In this document: piece after piece, positions 39,366 to 49,619 of the stretch | Layout: each line of letters opens with the position of its first letter | How positions within the stretch are numbered: position 1 is the stretch's first letter | DNA from: Echinostoma caproni | Taxonomy: Eukaryota > Platyhelminthes > Trematoda > Plagiorchiida > Echinostomatidae | Length of the DNA: 64,000 nucleotides | Reading direction: 5' to 3' | Assembly: GCA_900618425.1 (NCBI GenBank) | Contig: UZAN01039526.1 | Coordinates: 62,001-126,000, forward strand | Translations under genes and position numbers: made by a program | The notes under the pieces: generated by a model | Database searches by the model: none | What the model saw: only the letters and a program-made list of their open reading frames with translations | What the model was told of the DNA's origin: nothing

Positions 39366-39774
39366 TCAGGCGCATTGAAACTTAATTAGAAGAGTACACT
39401 TTCATCGTACCTGTAACTGTCGCTAAGTTCATCAGACGTATAGAGACAACAGACGCAGAATACAGTTAAATAATTGCTGTTCAAACCGAATCCAAAGAAA
39501 CAAAATGATTTATTTTTCGATTTTCTTACAACCAAGTTGATTAGTGTATATTAGTTACTCGTATTTTAGTTTTTACTGTAATTTGCATCAGGTACATGGC
39601 TTTTGTGTCAGGTTTTTGTTTAGGCTGCTAATGTAGGTGCGCTGAAGGAAAAGAGAACAGCATCACATCAGAACTGTGAGATACGCACAAACGGCTTGTA
39701 ATAAACTATTGGTGTGTATCATCGGAAAACAACGATTAATAAACTAACCGTTAGCTGCAGGTGTGCAACAGGTA

Positions 39775-40160
39775 GCTTGTATTTATATTTGTATAGACTT
39801 TTGCGAGAATAGAATGTTCGCATTTCAGTCAAAAATTACACATCTCATCAATAGAAGAAAAGATACAAGTAACGTATTTAGCCTTTAAGGTTACTGAGAA
39901 ATTCTGGGAAGCGCGCTCTCGGTTTCCAAGGATTCTGGCAAGATAGGGAACTGGGGAATTTCTGTAGAGACTAAAGCGAGAGGGTAATAATCGATAAGAA
40001 GAACGTGTAGACGTATGAGAGCAGCATTTAGATAAATCGCCATGTAAAGGATGGTTGGGGTCAACGAGGATTTTTTGGGAAAATGTTTTACATGCGGATA
40101 AGTGAAGTTCACACAATTTTTAGATAGCTCATCAACGGGTATAAAAGACACACGACTGGT
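39775..40160 (-). mobile_element. CR1-like non-LTR retrotransposon, copy E (5'-truncated)
   Basis: On the reverse strand only the C-terminal part and 3' UTR are present. The product shows SFIPVDELSKNC, then HPLHGDLSKCCSHTSTRS and YRNSPVPYLARIL, the same order as copies A and C. A frameshift separates the first block from the rest. The element ends with the conserved TTTTTGACTGAAATG, then GCAAAAGTCTATACAAATA near 39780. Truncation at the 5' end is normal for target-primed reverse transcription. Confidence 0.8.
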
Positions 40161-42011
40161 GAATTCATTTTCTTTCAAAAGCACATTTGTTTGGGCAACA
40201 GAAATCTCACTTGCCGCTCGGGATCTTGATTTGGGACAAATGAGCCTCGAAGTATCATTTTGATGGTTCGGCCTTGGTTGTTGTGGGTTAGATGCGTGTA
40301 ACCTCAACCAGCTCGATTTCAACCTCGATTTTCAGTGTTTTTATGATGATTAGTATATGAAGTTAGATGCATTCAATTCATAATAACTAACACAGAATCA
40401 TCGCAATGGTTATTCAAAGCTTGTGTGTCTTCAATCAACTCCGCGGGCCGCGACTGAGATTTGCATTGATCTTATTAACATTGGAGTACAGGTTCAAGAA
40501 TTACTAGTTAAAGGATTACCGGCTACGCATACCTAATGAGCAGCGTGGGCCGCAAAATTGGTCGTGTACTTCTGGGAAATTTCGTCCCGCACTACTTACT
40601 ACACAGATTTATTTGTTTTAGCTGTTTAGAAGATAACTCACGACTGAGTTCTTTGGTTCCATCTACTGTTTGCACCATTCATCCTGTCCCACGGGCTCAA
40701 TGCCCATAGGTTCACGGATGCTTTTCCGCCACCGTCACCAGCTGAACAATCCAGGCTATGACATATGGATAAGGATACTGTCTGTGAACCCGTCCGGTTG
40801 ATTAGCTGATTCACATCGCTCTACTTGCAAGTGAATAGAAAACAACGTACTATACATCACAAGGATTCATACACGGTGTATCAACGAACTCAACTCAGTC
40901 ACGTGAATCGTGTTAAAGGTAGGATCAACAATCATTTTACTAACTAACTCCGATTTGTCGGTGGACAGACAGAATGACAGGTGAATGATGAGTACCGAAT
41001 TCATTATTATTTGATCTTTCTTCGTATGCAACCGTTTAAATTCGGGTGACCGTCTGACCCTCTTCTCTCTCCTTTAATCCTGTCCCATGATGTATCGTGT
41101 GTTTTTGCTTCCGTCGTATAAACTGTGTTTAAAAATTTAGCACCGTTTCGGTGAGCCAATATTTAGATATTGCAAGCAAGTATGACATGACATGGCTTTA
41201 ATGCTAACTTCGGTCGGAATTCATTCCGATCAGAGTTAACTGGGGTAAGTTGAATGAGCAGTTATTACAGTGCTCACGCGCACTGTTGATTTTATGGGTT
41301 TGGATTTAATTCTAAGATTCTGGATTCTCTTTATGCAGTTGAAAAGCCAGGCATAAGTTGCGACATGTGAGCATTTTATTTATGCCCTTCGGTTACTACG
41401 TGAAAAAAGCCATTTTTTTGTATGAGGTAGAGGACAAAACCAATTATTTTAGGTTGCACTGACTGGGCAAAAACAGATGGGATTGGTTTGTGAACGAGTG
41501 AAATAAATACATTTGAATCTAGTGCCACAATACGCAAACTTTTTGAGTTAGTTTATTTTGTCTAAAGCATCACGAACAGACTGTACTCCGACACTACTTG
41601 ATGGTTTGTGCATATCTAGCACCACAAGAGATGCACATGATCATTTTTATCAAGCCAAAACTTTAATCATATCTAGAAGAACAGAAGGTGAAGGTCAAAC
41701 AAAATCCGATCTCCTGGTCATCCAGGATGGGACTTTGCCTCGAATTATTGTCGAATTCGGTAAAATACGGGAAGAATAATCGATCGTACGGAATGGGCCT
41801 CCACTTCGCTTTACCCAGTGTGTTGCTGTAAGGTGCCTGTCAGAAATAAAGCCTGTGGACAAGAAACCCAGTCGTTCTCCTTCATCGTGTCTGGACATCA
41901 CAGCAGTACCAACACATTGTAATGCACAAACAAACAATAAATAATTCAATACCACATGAGTCTTTGTGGAGGATTATCAGGACCGCGTTGCCCATTGTAT
42001 CGAGCGAAGTG
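40161..42011. other. No gene recognised
   Basis: No supported feature. The frame 41558-41779 has no known domain. A reverse frame of 143 codons (39891-40322) is mostly copy E in another frame. Confidence 0.45.
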
Positions 42012-45000
42012 GGTATTTGAATTTGTGTAGACTTTTGCATAGACATATGTCGGCATTTCAGTCAAAGTTGTATGTCTAATTCAAAAAATAAATACAAGCA
42101 AAACATTTAACCTCCAAGGTTGCTGAGAAATTCAGAAGAAACTCGCTATCGGTTTACAAGGATCCTAGCGATAAAGGGAACAGGGGAATTTCTGCAGAGG
42201 TTAATGCGAGGTGGTTAATAATCGATATGCAGAACGCGTAGTTGAATGAGGGCAGCATTTGCATAGATCACAATCTAAAAAATGATTGGCACCGGAGAAG
42301 ATTTTCTGTTCAAATTTTTCACACGTGGACAAGTCAGGTTCGCACAATTTTTTAGATAAATCATCAAAAGCAACAAAAGACACATGACTGATAATCGACA
42401 AACCTCGACGAAGAATTTTTAATTTTTTTGAGTTGCCCAGCAAAACCATTGAGGAACCATAAAGAAAAACGGGGGAAAAACACTGATAAACAAAAAGCGA
42501 AATGATTTTTTGTTTGGTATTGAACTGCTCATGTCTTCGAAGTTGAAAAAATAATCCAAGAAGTTTCTTTACACAGTTGTAACTATGGAATAACCACTTT
42601 AAGATTGTATCAATTATAACTCCTAAATACTTCACGGAATCTACTCTATTTAGGGGATGGTTTTATAACCGAGAGGTCACGAGGATGAATAGATCGCGAG
42701 GGGGAGAAAGTGCAAGAGGAGTACTTGGATAACTTAAGAGACAGTCCAGAAAGAAGGGGAAATTCATGATTATGCGATAGATTGTTCAAGAAATTTAGAA
42801 GATCCTCAGGCACGGTATTGGCTTGGCAAAGGGCTACGTCGTTAGCATATTTGAATAATTCGGCTGGAGAACTCGCTGTCAGGTCACTGATGTAGATGGG
42901 AAACAAGAACGGAGATAGTATGACACCATGTAGCACTCCCGGATTGTTCACCAGCGATTTAAATGTCTTCCTACAGAGCCGAGTATACTGAGTTCTGATT
43001 GTGAATTAGTCAACGACCCACGCCAGTAGGTGCTTGGGACAGCCAAATGGTTCCATACTACGAAGGAGGAGAGAACGTGGAACAGTATCAAACGTCTAGG
43101 AAAAATCTAAGAAAATATCATACAAACTTCGCTGATGCGTCTAAGGATTTGTTAACCTAATGAGAAAAGGAGGCGACAGCATCCAAAGTAAACCCTTTTG
43201 ATTAATACGTAAACTGCAGAGGGTCTTCCGGGAGTACTGAAAGAACTAAATCGGGTTCACTACGATCACATATTTGTTTGTCTACTCATCCGATCAACGA
43301 GATTACTCGAGGTACGGCATGTGGGTAGGTAGACCAGGGAAGCTTTAGCGCTTGCACGAATTGTTTTTGGGCACACAAGGTGTTTGTGCAGACGAATGCC
43401 CACCGCTTCCGCTGTAGCTGGCATCCGCCAGCAAACGTGCCCCGATTATCGCCCACAAACTCTATACAGAGGCCTAAATCCTTGGACACGTAGTGTGATT
43501 TGTTTCAGCTAGGTATGAAACCACAGCATTGGTGAGTGACTTAATCTTTCCGTTGTTTAACCAAGCATCCGTTCGGTAATAACCCGATTGTGCGGTCTAT
43601 ATATCTTGTTCCACAGGAGCAAGTAAATGAGTACACACAGAATGATAGACAAGTGTTTGATAATGGCCTGTTCTGTCGGTTTATGAGCGTATGATGTGAA
43701 AACAATGGGACGGAAACGTTTGGATAGCGTGCTGAATCTACACGGTTTTGGAATGGGAATGATCGTGACGGGTCTCCAGCAGTCATGGATAGAATACTTG
43801 CTAACTGATGTGTTGAGGATAGAAGTAAAAGCATCCGTTAGAAGGAATGATGAATGACCGTCGGGACAGATACCAATGGATGATTTAGTTGTGTGAAGCA
43901 GTTTTAATACTTCTCTCATGAACGAGGTTATATTAGAAGCGTCCTCCGGAATCCATGAGAGAGGTGGATCACTACTCCGATGTATAAGTATACTCTCAAC
44001 GTCCCCACATAGNCGATACACTTAGTTTCCTTTTTTATCAATATGGAAATGTATCTAACCATTGATGAGTTCCGGGATTTGCAGAAGTGTCCCTTGTGCC
44101 TCCTTAATGTTTTGAGTTTCGGAGAGGCAATACGATCATTGAAGAAAAATAGGGTTTCCAACGGACAACAGATATCAAAGATGGAATTGATTGAATCGAC
44201 AAAAAGATTATCATTGTTGTTCAATGAAGGCTCAAAGAAGAACTAGGAAGCTGCATGGGATAGGGATATTGAAAGGAGATGAATACATTCACGTGATGTG
44301 TTTGGAAGACGGACCTTTATTTGGTTGCTTTGCTGAAACGAATATAAGGCAGATGGGGAATACATCTTAGGCCTTAGAAGAAGTAGACAATGGTCACTGG
44401 TTGATACGGTTGCACATATATCGAGGGCGAGGAATTCGGGGTAATTTATGATACTTTTTTAGAGTATCAAGCTTGGATAATACTGTTTAAAACCGGTGAA
44501 TCGCATAACTTGGTTAGACCAAAAGCAGTGACAGGCCAGGTTGAGGCATGGTTAAAATCATCCATAATAATATGCAGGTTATCCTCCAATAGTAGCAAAG
44601 TAAAAGTAAAAAGGAGTTGAAGAATGTCAATATGGTGTTTTGTGTACAAAACGTAGCAATATATAGGTTTGTTATGAAGACACTTCCATGTTGGGAGAAT
44701 CAAAGGTAGAGAGAGATAAATAATCATTACCGTTACTTGAGTATGAGCAAATAACATCTGACTTGACACACCACTAAGTGTTGACATGGGTAGCCACACA
44801 ATCACTGGTTTTCTTGCTGCATGAGACTCTATCCTGCCAATAGAGGTTGAATCTATTTATGAATGCCAGCGCGTCAGCAACATGCGGGTTCGGCCAAGAT
44901 TCTTGCATGCACATCAGAAAACTATAAACATGATTCCGGGAAAGGAGAACAAGTGGTAAAGCCGGAGTTTTGCGAAAAAGGAATGCATGCTCGTACCCAG

Positions 45001-45095
45001 TAGTGATGAGACGGGTATTTTTGATGAAGGGGTGTACTTAAGAGCAACCTGTCACCGGTAGGGTTGTTTTTCGCTGGAATTCCTAAACTTCTGTG
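42012..45095 (-). mobile_element. CR1/Rex1-like non-LTR retrotransposon, copy C (nearly full length)
   Basis: Reading on the reverse strand: endonuclease with MQESWPNP (about 44910) and DDFNHAS (about 44550), then STSDHCLL (about 44370); a linker (44224-43928); RT start with CPDGHSSFLL and RPVTIIPIPKP and KRFRPIVFTS (about 43870-43700). The RT is then broken by a Penelope-like fragment (43245-43650). It resumes with LPEDPLQF (about 43230) and RSLLLRSMEPFGC (about 43050), then NNPGVLHGVILSPFLF (about 42940) and KYANDVALCQA (about 42860), where the catalytic box has Asn for the first Asp. The thumb and C-terminus (42635-42201) include CCPHSTTRSAYR. The 3' UTR carries TTTGACTGAAATG near 42055. 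Many frameshifts and stops; dead. Confidence 0.8.
43245..43650 (-). mobile_element. Penelope-like element fragment inserted in copy C
   Basis: On the reverse strand, FCVYSFTCSCGTRYIDRT (about 43635-43580) is the start of a GIY-YIG endonuclease with its Cys-x-Cys. After a frame change, LCAQKQFVQALKLPW (43286-43489 frame) matches the typical C-terminal end of flatworm Penelope-like ORFs. It lies exactly where the RT of copy C is interrupted, between KHLSII and LPEDPLQF, so it is a later, 5'-truncated insertion. The edges are set by where the host reading frame stops and resumes. Confidence 0.65.
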
Positions 45096-45274
45096 GGGAA
45101 ATTCGTCGTGTATATAGCACATGAAACGTGAACTAAAAAGCTAGGAAGTAAGGTCCATGGCCTGCAACAGGGTCACAAAGATGGGCTATGCTATATCGTG
45201 TACTTGGAAAATGAAAACGTTTTGTTCCTTATCGGCCCATTTCATGCATAAAAACGGTTTGATCAGCTGCCCAG

Positions 45275-45328
45275 TGGCTGAGTGGATAGCATGCTTGCGT
45301 TCTGACTGTGAGGTCCTGTGTTCGATCC
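45275..45328 (+). promoter_or_regulatory. Pol III A and B boxes of SINE A copy 1
   Basis: A box TGGCTGAGTGG at 45275-45285 and B box GTGTTCGATCC at 45318-45328. The spacing of about 33 nt and the surrounding sequence are tRNA-like, but no acceptor stem forms, so this is a SINE head and not a tRNA gene. Confidence 0.75.
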
Positions 45329-45348
45329 CCAGTTGGGTCGATGGATTC

Positions 45349-45393
45349 GCACAGCTGATGAGACCCAACCAGATCGAAACAGCTATCCAGTGC
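45349..45393 (+). ncRNA. Hammerhead ribozyme, SINE A copy 1
   Basis: The core CTGATGA (45355-45361) is intact. Stem II is GACC (45362-45365) with GATC (45372-45375), one mismatch in four, with a CAACCA loop. GAAA follows at 45376-45379. Stem III is the minimal ACA/TAT type with a 2-nt loop and one mismatch. The cleavage base is C45387. Stem I pairs GCACAG (45349-45354) with CAGTGC (45388-45393), five of six. The fold is a stem-I-open, short-stem-III hammerhead like those of retroelements. All core bases are right, so weak self-cleavage is possible. Confidence 0.75.
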
Positions 45394-45485
45394 TTCCTAA
45401 CTTTTCAGTTCACGCTTCATTTGCTACATATACGACGAATTTTCACTTTGAAATTGAATCCAATCCTTCATTACTTATGATTGCG

Positions 45486-45999
45486 AAATTCAAGAGAATT
45501 AAGTGTGGTCTAGTCAAATAGTGGGGTAAACCCGCTACAGTGTTTTAGTAGACGTAATTCTCATCTTTTATATCGACGAACAAAGGCTATAATAATGAAG
45601 AAATGCATTCAATTTTGGTGAGGTGTGACGACCCAGATAGTGATGTGGGCTAAGGCTCAGACATCCCAAACTTTGTTTAACTCTGTATTCCACGACCAAC
45701 GCTCTCTCTTTGCCCAAACTGTAACATTTCATGAGAACACTTGTTCGTCACCTACTAAAACTTGCCACTAAGCAGCGTGAGAACTAATTTACCACCAAAT
45801 ATATACTCCGTCAAACACTTATTTTGGGGACATCCTACGTGAGAACTCTGGTGCAGGTGGGTAAACGGGTGTCTGGAGTGTACAACGGACTCTTCAAGGA
45901 TTGATGTTTGCTGCCTAGTGGAGAAGCAAATCCAGGATCTTAGTACCGGAAGCCACTTAAGTATGCCGGATTTGTCCTCTTCAGCTCTAAAGAGCATCA
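45486..45999. other. No feature resolved
   Basis: Between SINE A and the first recognisable RTE sequence. It may hold the RTE endonuclease in unrecognisable form, but nothing here can be assigned. Confidence 0.4.
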
Positions 46000-46540
46000 A
46001 GAAGGACCATTAAAACTGGTGGGTGGCAATTACTAGGGAAATCAAGGACTGATCAAAGACCGTTCCAACTGATACACCACACCCAATGTCTCCGAACCAC
46101 AGTTAGTGAAACAATCTGCGATTCAAGCTATTTAGAAAGGAGAACAAAGGCTTAAGCGTTAGGTGGAGTATTTCAGTGAGTAATTTAGCAAGCCGTGCGC
46201 AAACCAGATGACTAAGGCTCCGTGGGCGGTGTCATGTGAACCTCCAACAGAAGCAGGAGTACGATATTCCTTTCTGGCTCTGGTGAAAAGAAAATGAGCA
46301 GGACCTGACGTTCTTTTTCCCAATCTTTTCAGGATGGGGAGGCGTGGTGAGCTTGTACAATCCATTACTGATTTTTTGCGTAACACCTGATCACAAGAGC
46401 GGATTTCATCATCCTGAATTAAATCACTGATTGCTCCAATTGTTAAGAAGGTATCTCTCAAAGACTGGGCAAACCACCGTGGAATAATTTTGATCCCAAT
46501 CGTCTTCTTTTTCAATCTTTTTATTTGACTTCCTTTTATT

Positions 46541-46697
46541 TAGTATACAAAGATACGATTTTCAGGAAGTGGGAATCGGATAATCAAAGGGCTGCCAGTC
46601 AACGCACAATGGGGAAAGTCAGGCGGTGTTGGTGGGATTCGAACACGTCCCCGGGGTGACAATTTGGTGACGTTACCACCGGGCCACCACCGCTCAA
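46541..46697 (-). mobile_element. tRNA-derived SINE, family B, reverse copy inside RTE
   Basis: On the reverse strand: GGTGGCCCGGTGGTAACGTC (A-box region, about 46688-46669), B box GTGTTCGAATCC (about 46645-46634), then CACCGCCTGACTTTCCCCATTG and CTTCCTGAAAATCGTATC to a GTATACTAAATAA end near 46541. It interrupts the RTE reading frame between HRGIILIPIV and KLLASVKL, so it inserted after the RTE copy did. TGATCCCAATCG on the left and TGATCCGAAGATC on the right might be a worn target duplication. Confidence 0.8.
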
Positions 46698-47939
46698 GAA
46701 ATGTATGATCCGAAGATCTCCCCACTGTCAAAAACTACCACAAGTTATTAGCCTCCGTCAAACTTCGACGTCTGACACCGTTTAGGGAGAGAAGTATCCT
46801 TGACCAACAAGCGGAATTTCGACCAGGGCGCAGTTGTATCGCTCAAATCTTCCCGTTGCGCCAACTCCTCGAGCTACACGTACACACCGTCGACCGACAG
46901 CTATTCGGTTCCTTGACAGTTTACCGATAAGCCATTTTGGGTTCGTTTCCTCGAAAAGGAATGCCTCAGAATTGTGTAAACCTACTGGGGTCATTCTACT
47001 CGCATACTTTGGTTGGATTAAAGGTCTACGGTGAGCTGGGTAGTACGTTAGTAACTATCAGTGTTGTTCGTTAAGGGTACCCTATTTCGCCATTCAATTT
47101 TTTCATTGACTACATACTGCACAACGCACTAAATGGTTTCCAAAATGTTGCTATTAAATAGACAGCTGCAGAAAAATCTGTGCGATCCAGCCTACGCTAA
47201 CGAACTCGTTCGTCTGTTAGAATGTATGGAGGATACAAAAAGAGCGCTTGACAAACTGGCAAGTTTTGCTGCTCCGTTCAGCTTGCGTTTTGCACCTTCA
47301 AAGTACATATTGATGCTGCAAGACTGGGTGTCGTAGAGTCCCGCTGTGAATCCAAATGGTCAGGAATTAGCTGAAGTTGACTGCTTTTCGTTTTGGATAG
47401 TTAATTGACCAACGACGGTGGCGCTTCAAAGGAAATAACCGCCTGTATTTCCAAGGCTGGAGCACGGGTGGAGAAAAATAAGAGCGGTCATCCTCATCCA
47501 TGGTGTCTCGCAGTTGGACCATCCGGATGAATCTCAAATTTATCGGAACGACCGAAGAGAACGGCAATTGATTCAAAATCTTCTGACAATCTCAATCAGT
47601 CTTCTTCCCTGCTCATCATATTACCATGGCAACNAACGGTTCGAGGATAATGAAAGTTACCCTTGGCACTCCAGACATGGCCAAAACCGATTTGCAGTTA
47701 TGGCGGGAACGAAGGAACAGAGGGCCACCGCAACTACGTGTGAGACTCATATTCAATCCCGGTCTCCAAACACCCATATCCCGAGAACCCTCCTAATACA
47801 TCTGATCACTCAATGCAGGTACCAAATTCCGTCCCACAACCGTGGTCCAAAGTATCAGAGCTTCTCTGTCAAAAAACTAATGGTAGCCGGCCGCGCAGAG
47901 GCCCGCTGAGACACCACTTTTAATCCAAGCGGATTTCTA

Positions 47940-48390
47940 CACCGACAATATTTAAACTGTTGCAATACCAATGCTTAAGGACTCCTCAGAAAATTTCCAG
48001 GGCTGAATTTGCGTTTGATGTTAGATCCGACACATCTTAGAGGACATCCGTTCAAACTAGTGGTCTCAAAATGCCGACTGGAATACCGGCGTCAGTCATT
48101 CGCAGTTAGAAAGTGTTCTATCCGAAACTCTCTCCCATTCCACGTCGTTTGGGCATCAAGCATTGAATCTTTCAAAGTGAGACTCGATGAAATATTAGTA
48201 CACCTTACATTCCAACATAAGTGAAGTTGCATGCAGCAGTGGAAGGATCCCGTATCATGTGACGTTTTACACAAGGAATTGTATGTATCACTGTCTTTTA
48301 CCCAAAAAAGGAACCTATGGGACGAGAAAAGCATGAACTTATGAGTTATTCCCATAATAAATCTTTGATATTTGATCTTTTGGCGTGCGC
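47940..48390 (+). mobile_element. C-terminal fragment of another non-LTR element
   Basis: The + frame 48009-48224 reads RGHPFKLVVSKCRLEYRRQS, then FAVRKCSIRNSLP and SSIESFKVRLDEIL. This is the pattern RGH-K-L....R-d-R..SFs.R....WN-LP.....s-FK-rLD at the C-terminal end of jockey/CR1-type ORF2 proteins. It lies between two parts of the RTE and belongs to a different element. A run of AATAAAT at about 48355 may mark its 3' end. Confidence 0.5.
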
Positions 48391-48412
48391 ACCTGTAATG
48401 ACGTTAGACGTT

Positions 48413-48574
48413 CAACTGAAGTTGAAAAATCGCGTATACTCCGTCCCACCTGGGACAGACTACGTGTACATCGATTGTTGAAAACCACTAGGTGCCACGT
48501 GAAAAATTCTCACAACCGTAAAGCAGAACTGATAACACAGTCGCTCGATATACGCGACTTTTCAACTTCAGTTG
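48413..48574. repeat. 26-bp terminal inverted repeats, 162-bp unit
   Basis: Arms 48413-48438 and 48549-48574 are reverse complements with one mismatch (position 17 of the arm). The interior is about 110 bp with no known content. It could be a very small MITE. No clear target duplication is seen. Confidence 0.75.
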
Positions 48575-48910
48575 GGTTAATTACCTTGAAGTAGGCCGTC
48601 AGGTGCTAAGGAATGCACCGAACACGAACTCGCTAGCGCGTCGAATTCATCTCAGTTGGCCCTGTTGGTTTCGACACATTTTGCGCATGTCTAAGGGTCA
48701 CCTACCGCATCGTGTCTTATTCTCAGTGGCCGCTGTAGACTGGAGAAAGTCACAGGGACGACAACAGATGGCGTAGGGACAAGGCATGAAGAAGTGGAGA
48801 GAGCGATTAGGAAGAGTAGGTGTCTCCCGTTTTCCGGGTTTGGATCCAAAAGACTCCTCAACTGGCTGATTGGAGATCCTGAAGCCCGTGGTAACAAACA
48901 GACAGCACTG

Positions 48911-49619
48911 TTCATCTTGCTGTCAATTGATATCGAACGAAAATGCTTGAAAACGTGTGTATGCGTAGTTGGACTGTGTACTCGTTGTGTCAATCATCAA
49001 TGTTTGCTTTCTGAAGTTTGCCTTTCTTGTCAATGATCACCATGGACTCCTGTCTGCATTGTATCAGCTTTTGTTGCAAGTCTGGATTAAAAGCTTGTTT
49101 GCAAAAGTCAAATCGGGTTTTCGAAAATAAGTTCGGATTAAATCAATAGAAATCTGCTGATTATTTGCTTTATCAATTATAAAATATTCTACAATGCTAC
49201 CTATTTTGTCTGTTTATCGAGTGATAGAATCGTGTGTTTAGGAAACAATATTGAAGGATTTGTTTGGAAGTTCGAAAACAGTCAGTTTAACTAAGAGCAC
49301 AGTTTTAGGCTACGAATTATCTTTTCAATTCTACGTTTCACCAAATGTATCAAATCAATTCAGGTTTGAATGGGAGGTGTTTGGAATAAGAGCTCTCATC
49401 ATATCACTGAATACAATCTATTGATGAGGTCAAACAAAGAGAAAATACTATTTCCTTTGCTTCCCGAGTACAGAATTGAGCGGATGGATTGAGCATTATT
49501 ATTAGATAATCAGTCATGGTCGATACTAGATTTTGAAAAATAGACAAAAACAATGATGTAGCAACAGTGTTATTCGTCCGCACTGCGTGACAATACTGGA
49601 AGAAATAGCATTCTTTCAT
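48911..49619. other. No gene recognised
   Basis: Spacer between the RTE and CR1-like copy D. Nothing supported. Confidence 0.45.

Larger units (their letters stand above)
45099..45485 (+). mobile_element. Foldback SINE, family A, copy 1 (tRNA promoter, hammerhead, tail)
   Basis: Order, left to right: an inverted copy of the tail (45099-45152); a conserved spacer with AAAGATGGG-TATGCTATATCGTGTA (about 45176-45203); a tRNA-like head with A box TGGCTGAGTGG (45275-45285) and B box GTGTTCGATCC (45318-45328); a hammerhead (45349-45393); and the tail from CAGTGCTTCC (45388) through TACGACGAATT and TTGAAATTGAATCC to about 45485. The arms 45099-45149 and 45392-45441 are about 85 percent alike. It shares its organisation with the copy at 59611-60060. 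Pol III transcription from the inner promoter is inferred. Confidence 0.75.
46000..48910 (+). mobile_element. RTE-clade (SR2-like) non-LTR retrotransposon, heavily interrupted
   Basis: Pieces on the + strand: linker with TVSETICDS (about 46098) and the start of RT with PIVKKVSLKDWANHRGII (about 46440-46492), then a reverse SINE B. The RT resumes with KLLASVKLRRLTPFRERS and LDQQAEFRPGRSCIAQIF (about 46745-46850). The palm box is in DPAYANELVRLLECMEDT (47190-47235), where Y-A-D-D has become Y-A-N-E. FAPSKYILMLQDWVS follows (to 47336). Sequence 47340-47640 is degraded. The C-terminus with FRHILRMSKGHLPHRVLF and GRVGVSRFPGLDPKDSS lies at 48660-48880. Another non-LTR tail (47940-48390) and a small palindrome (48413-48574) split the last two parts. 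EN not recognised; dead. Confidence 0.75.
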
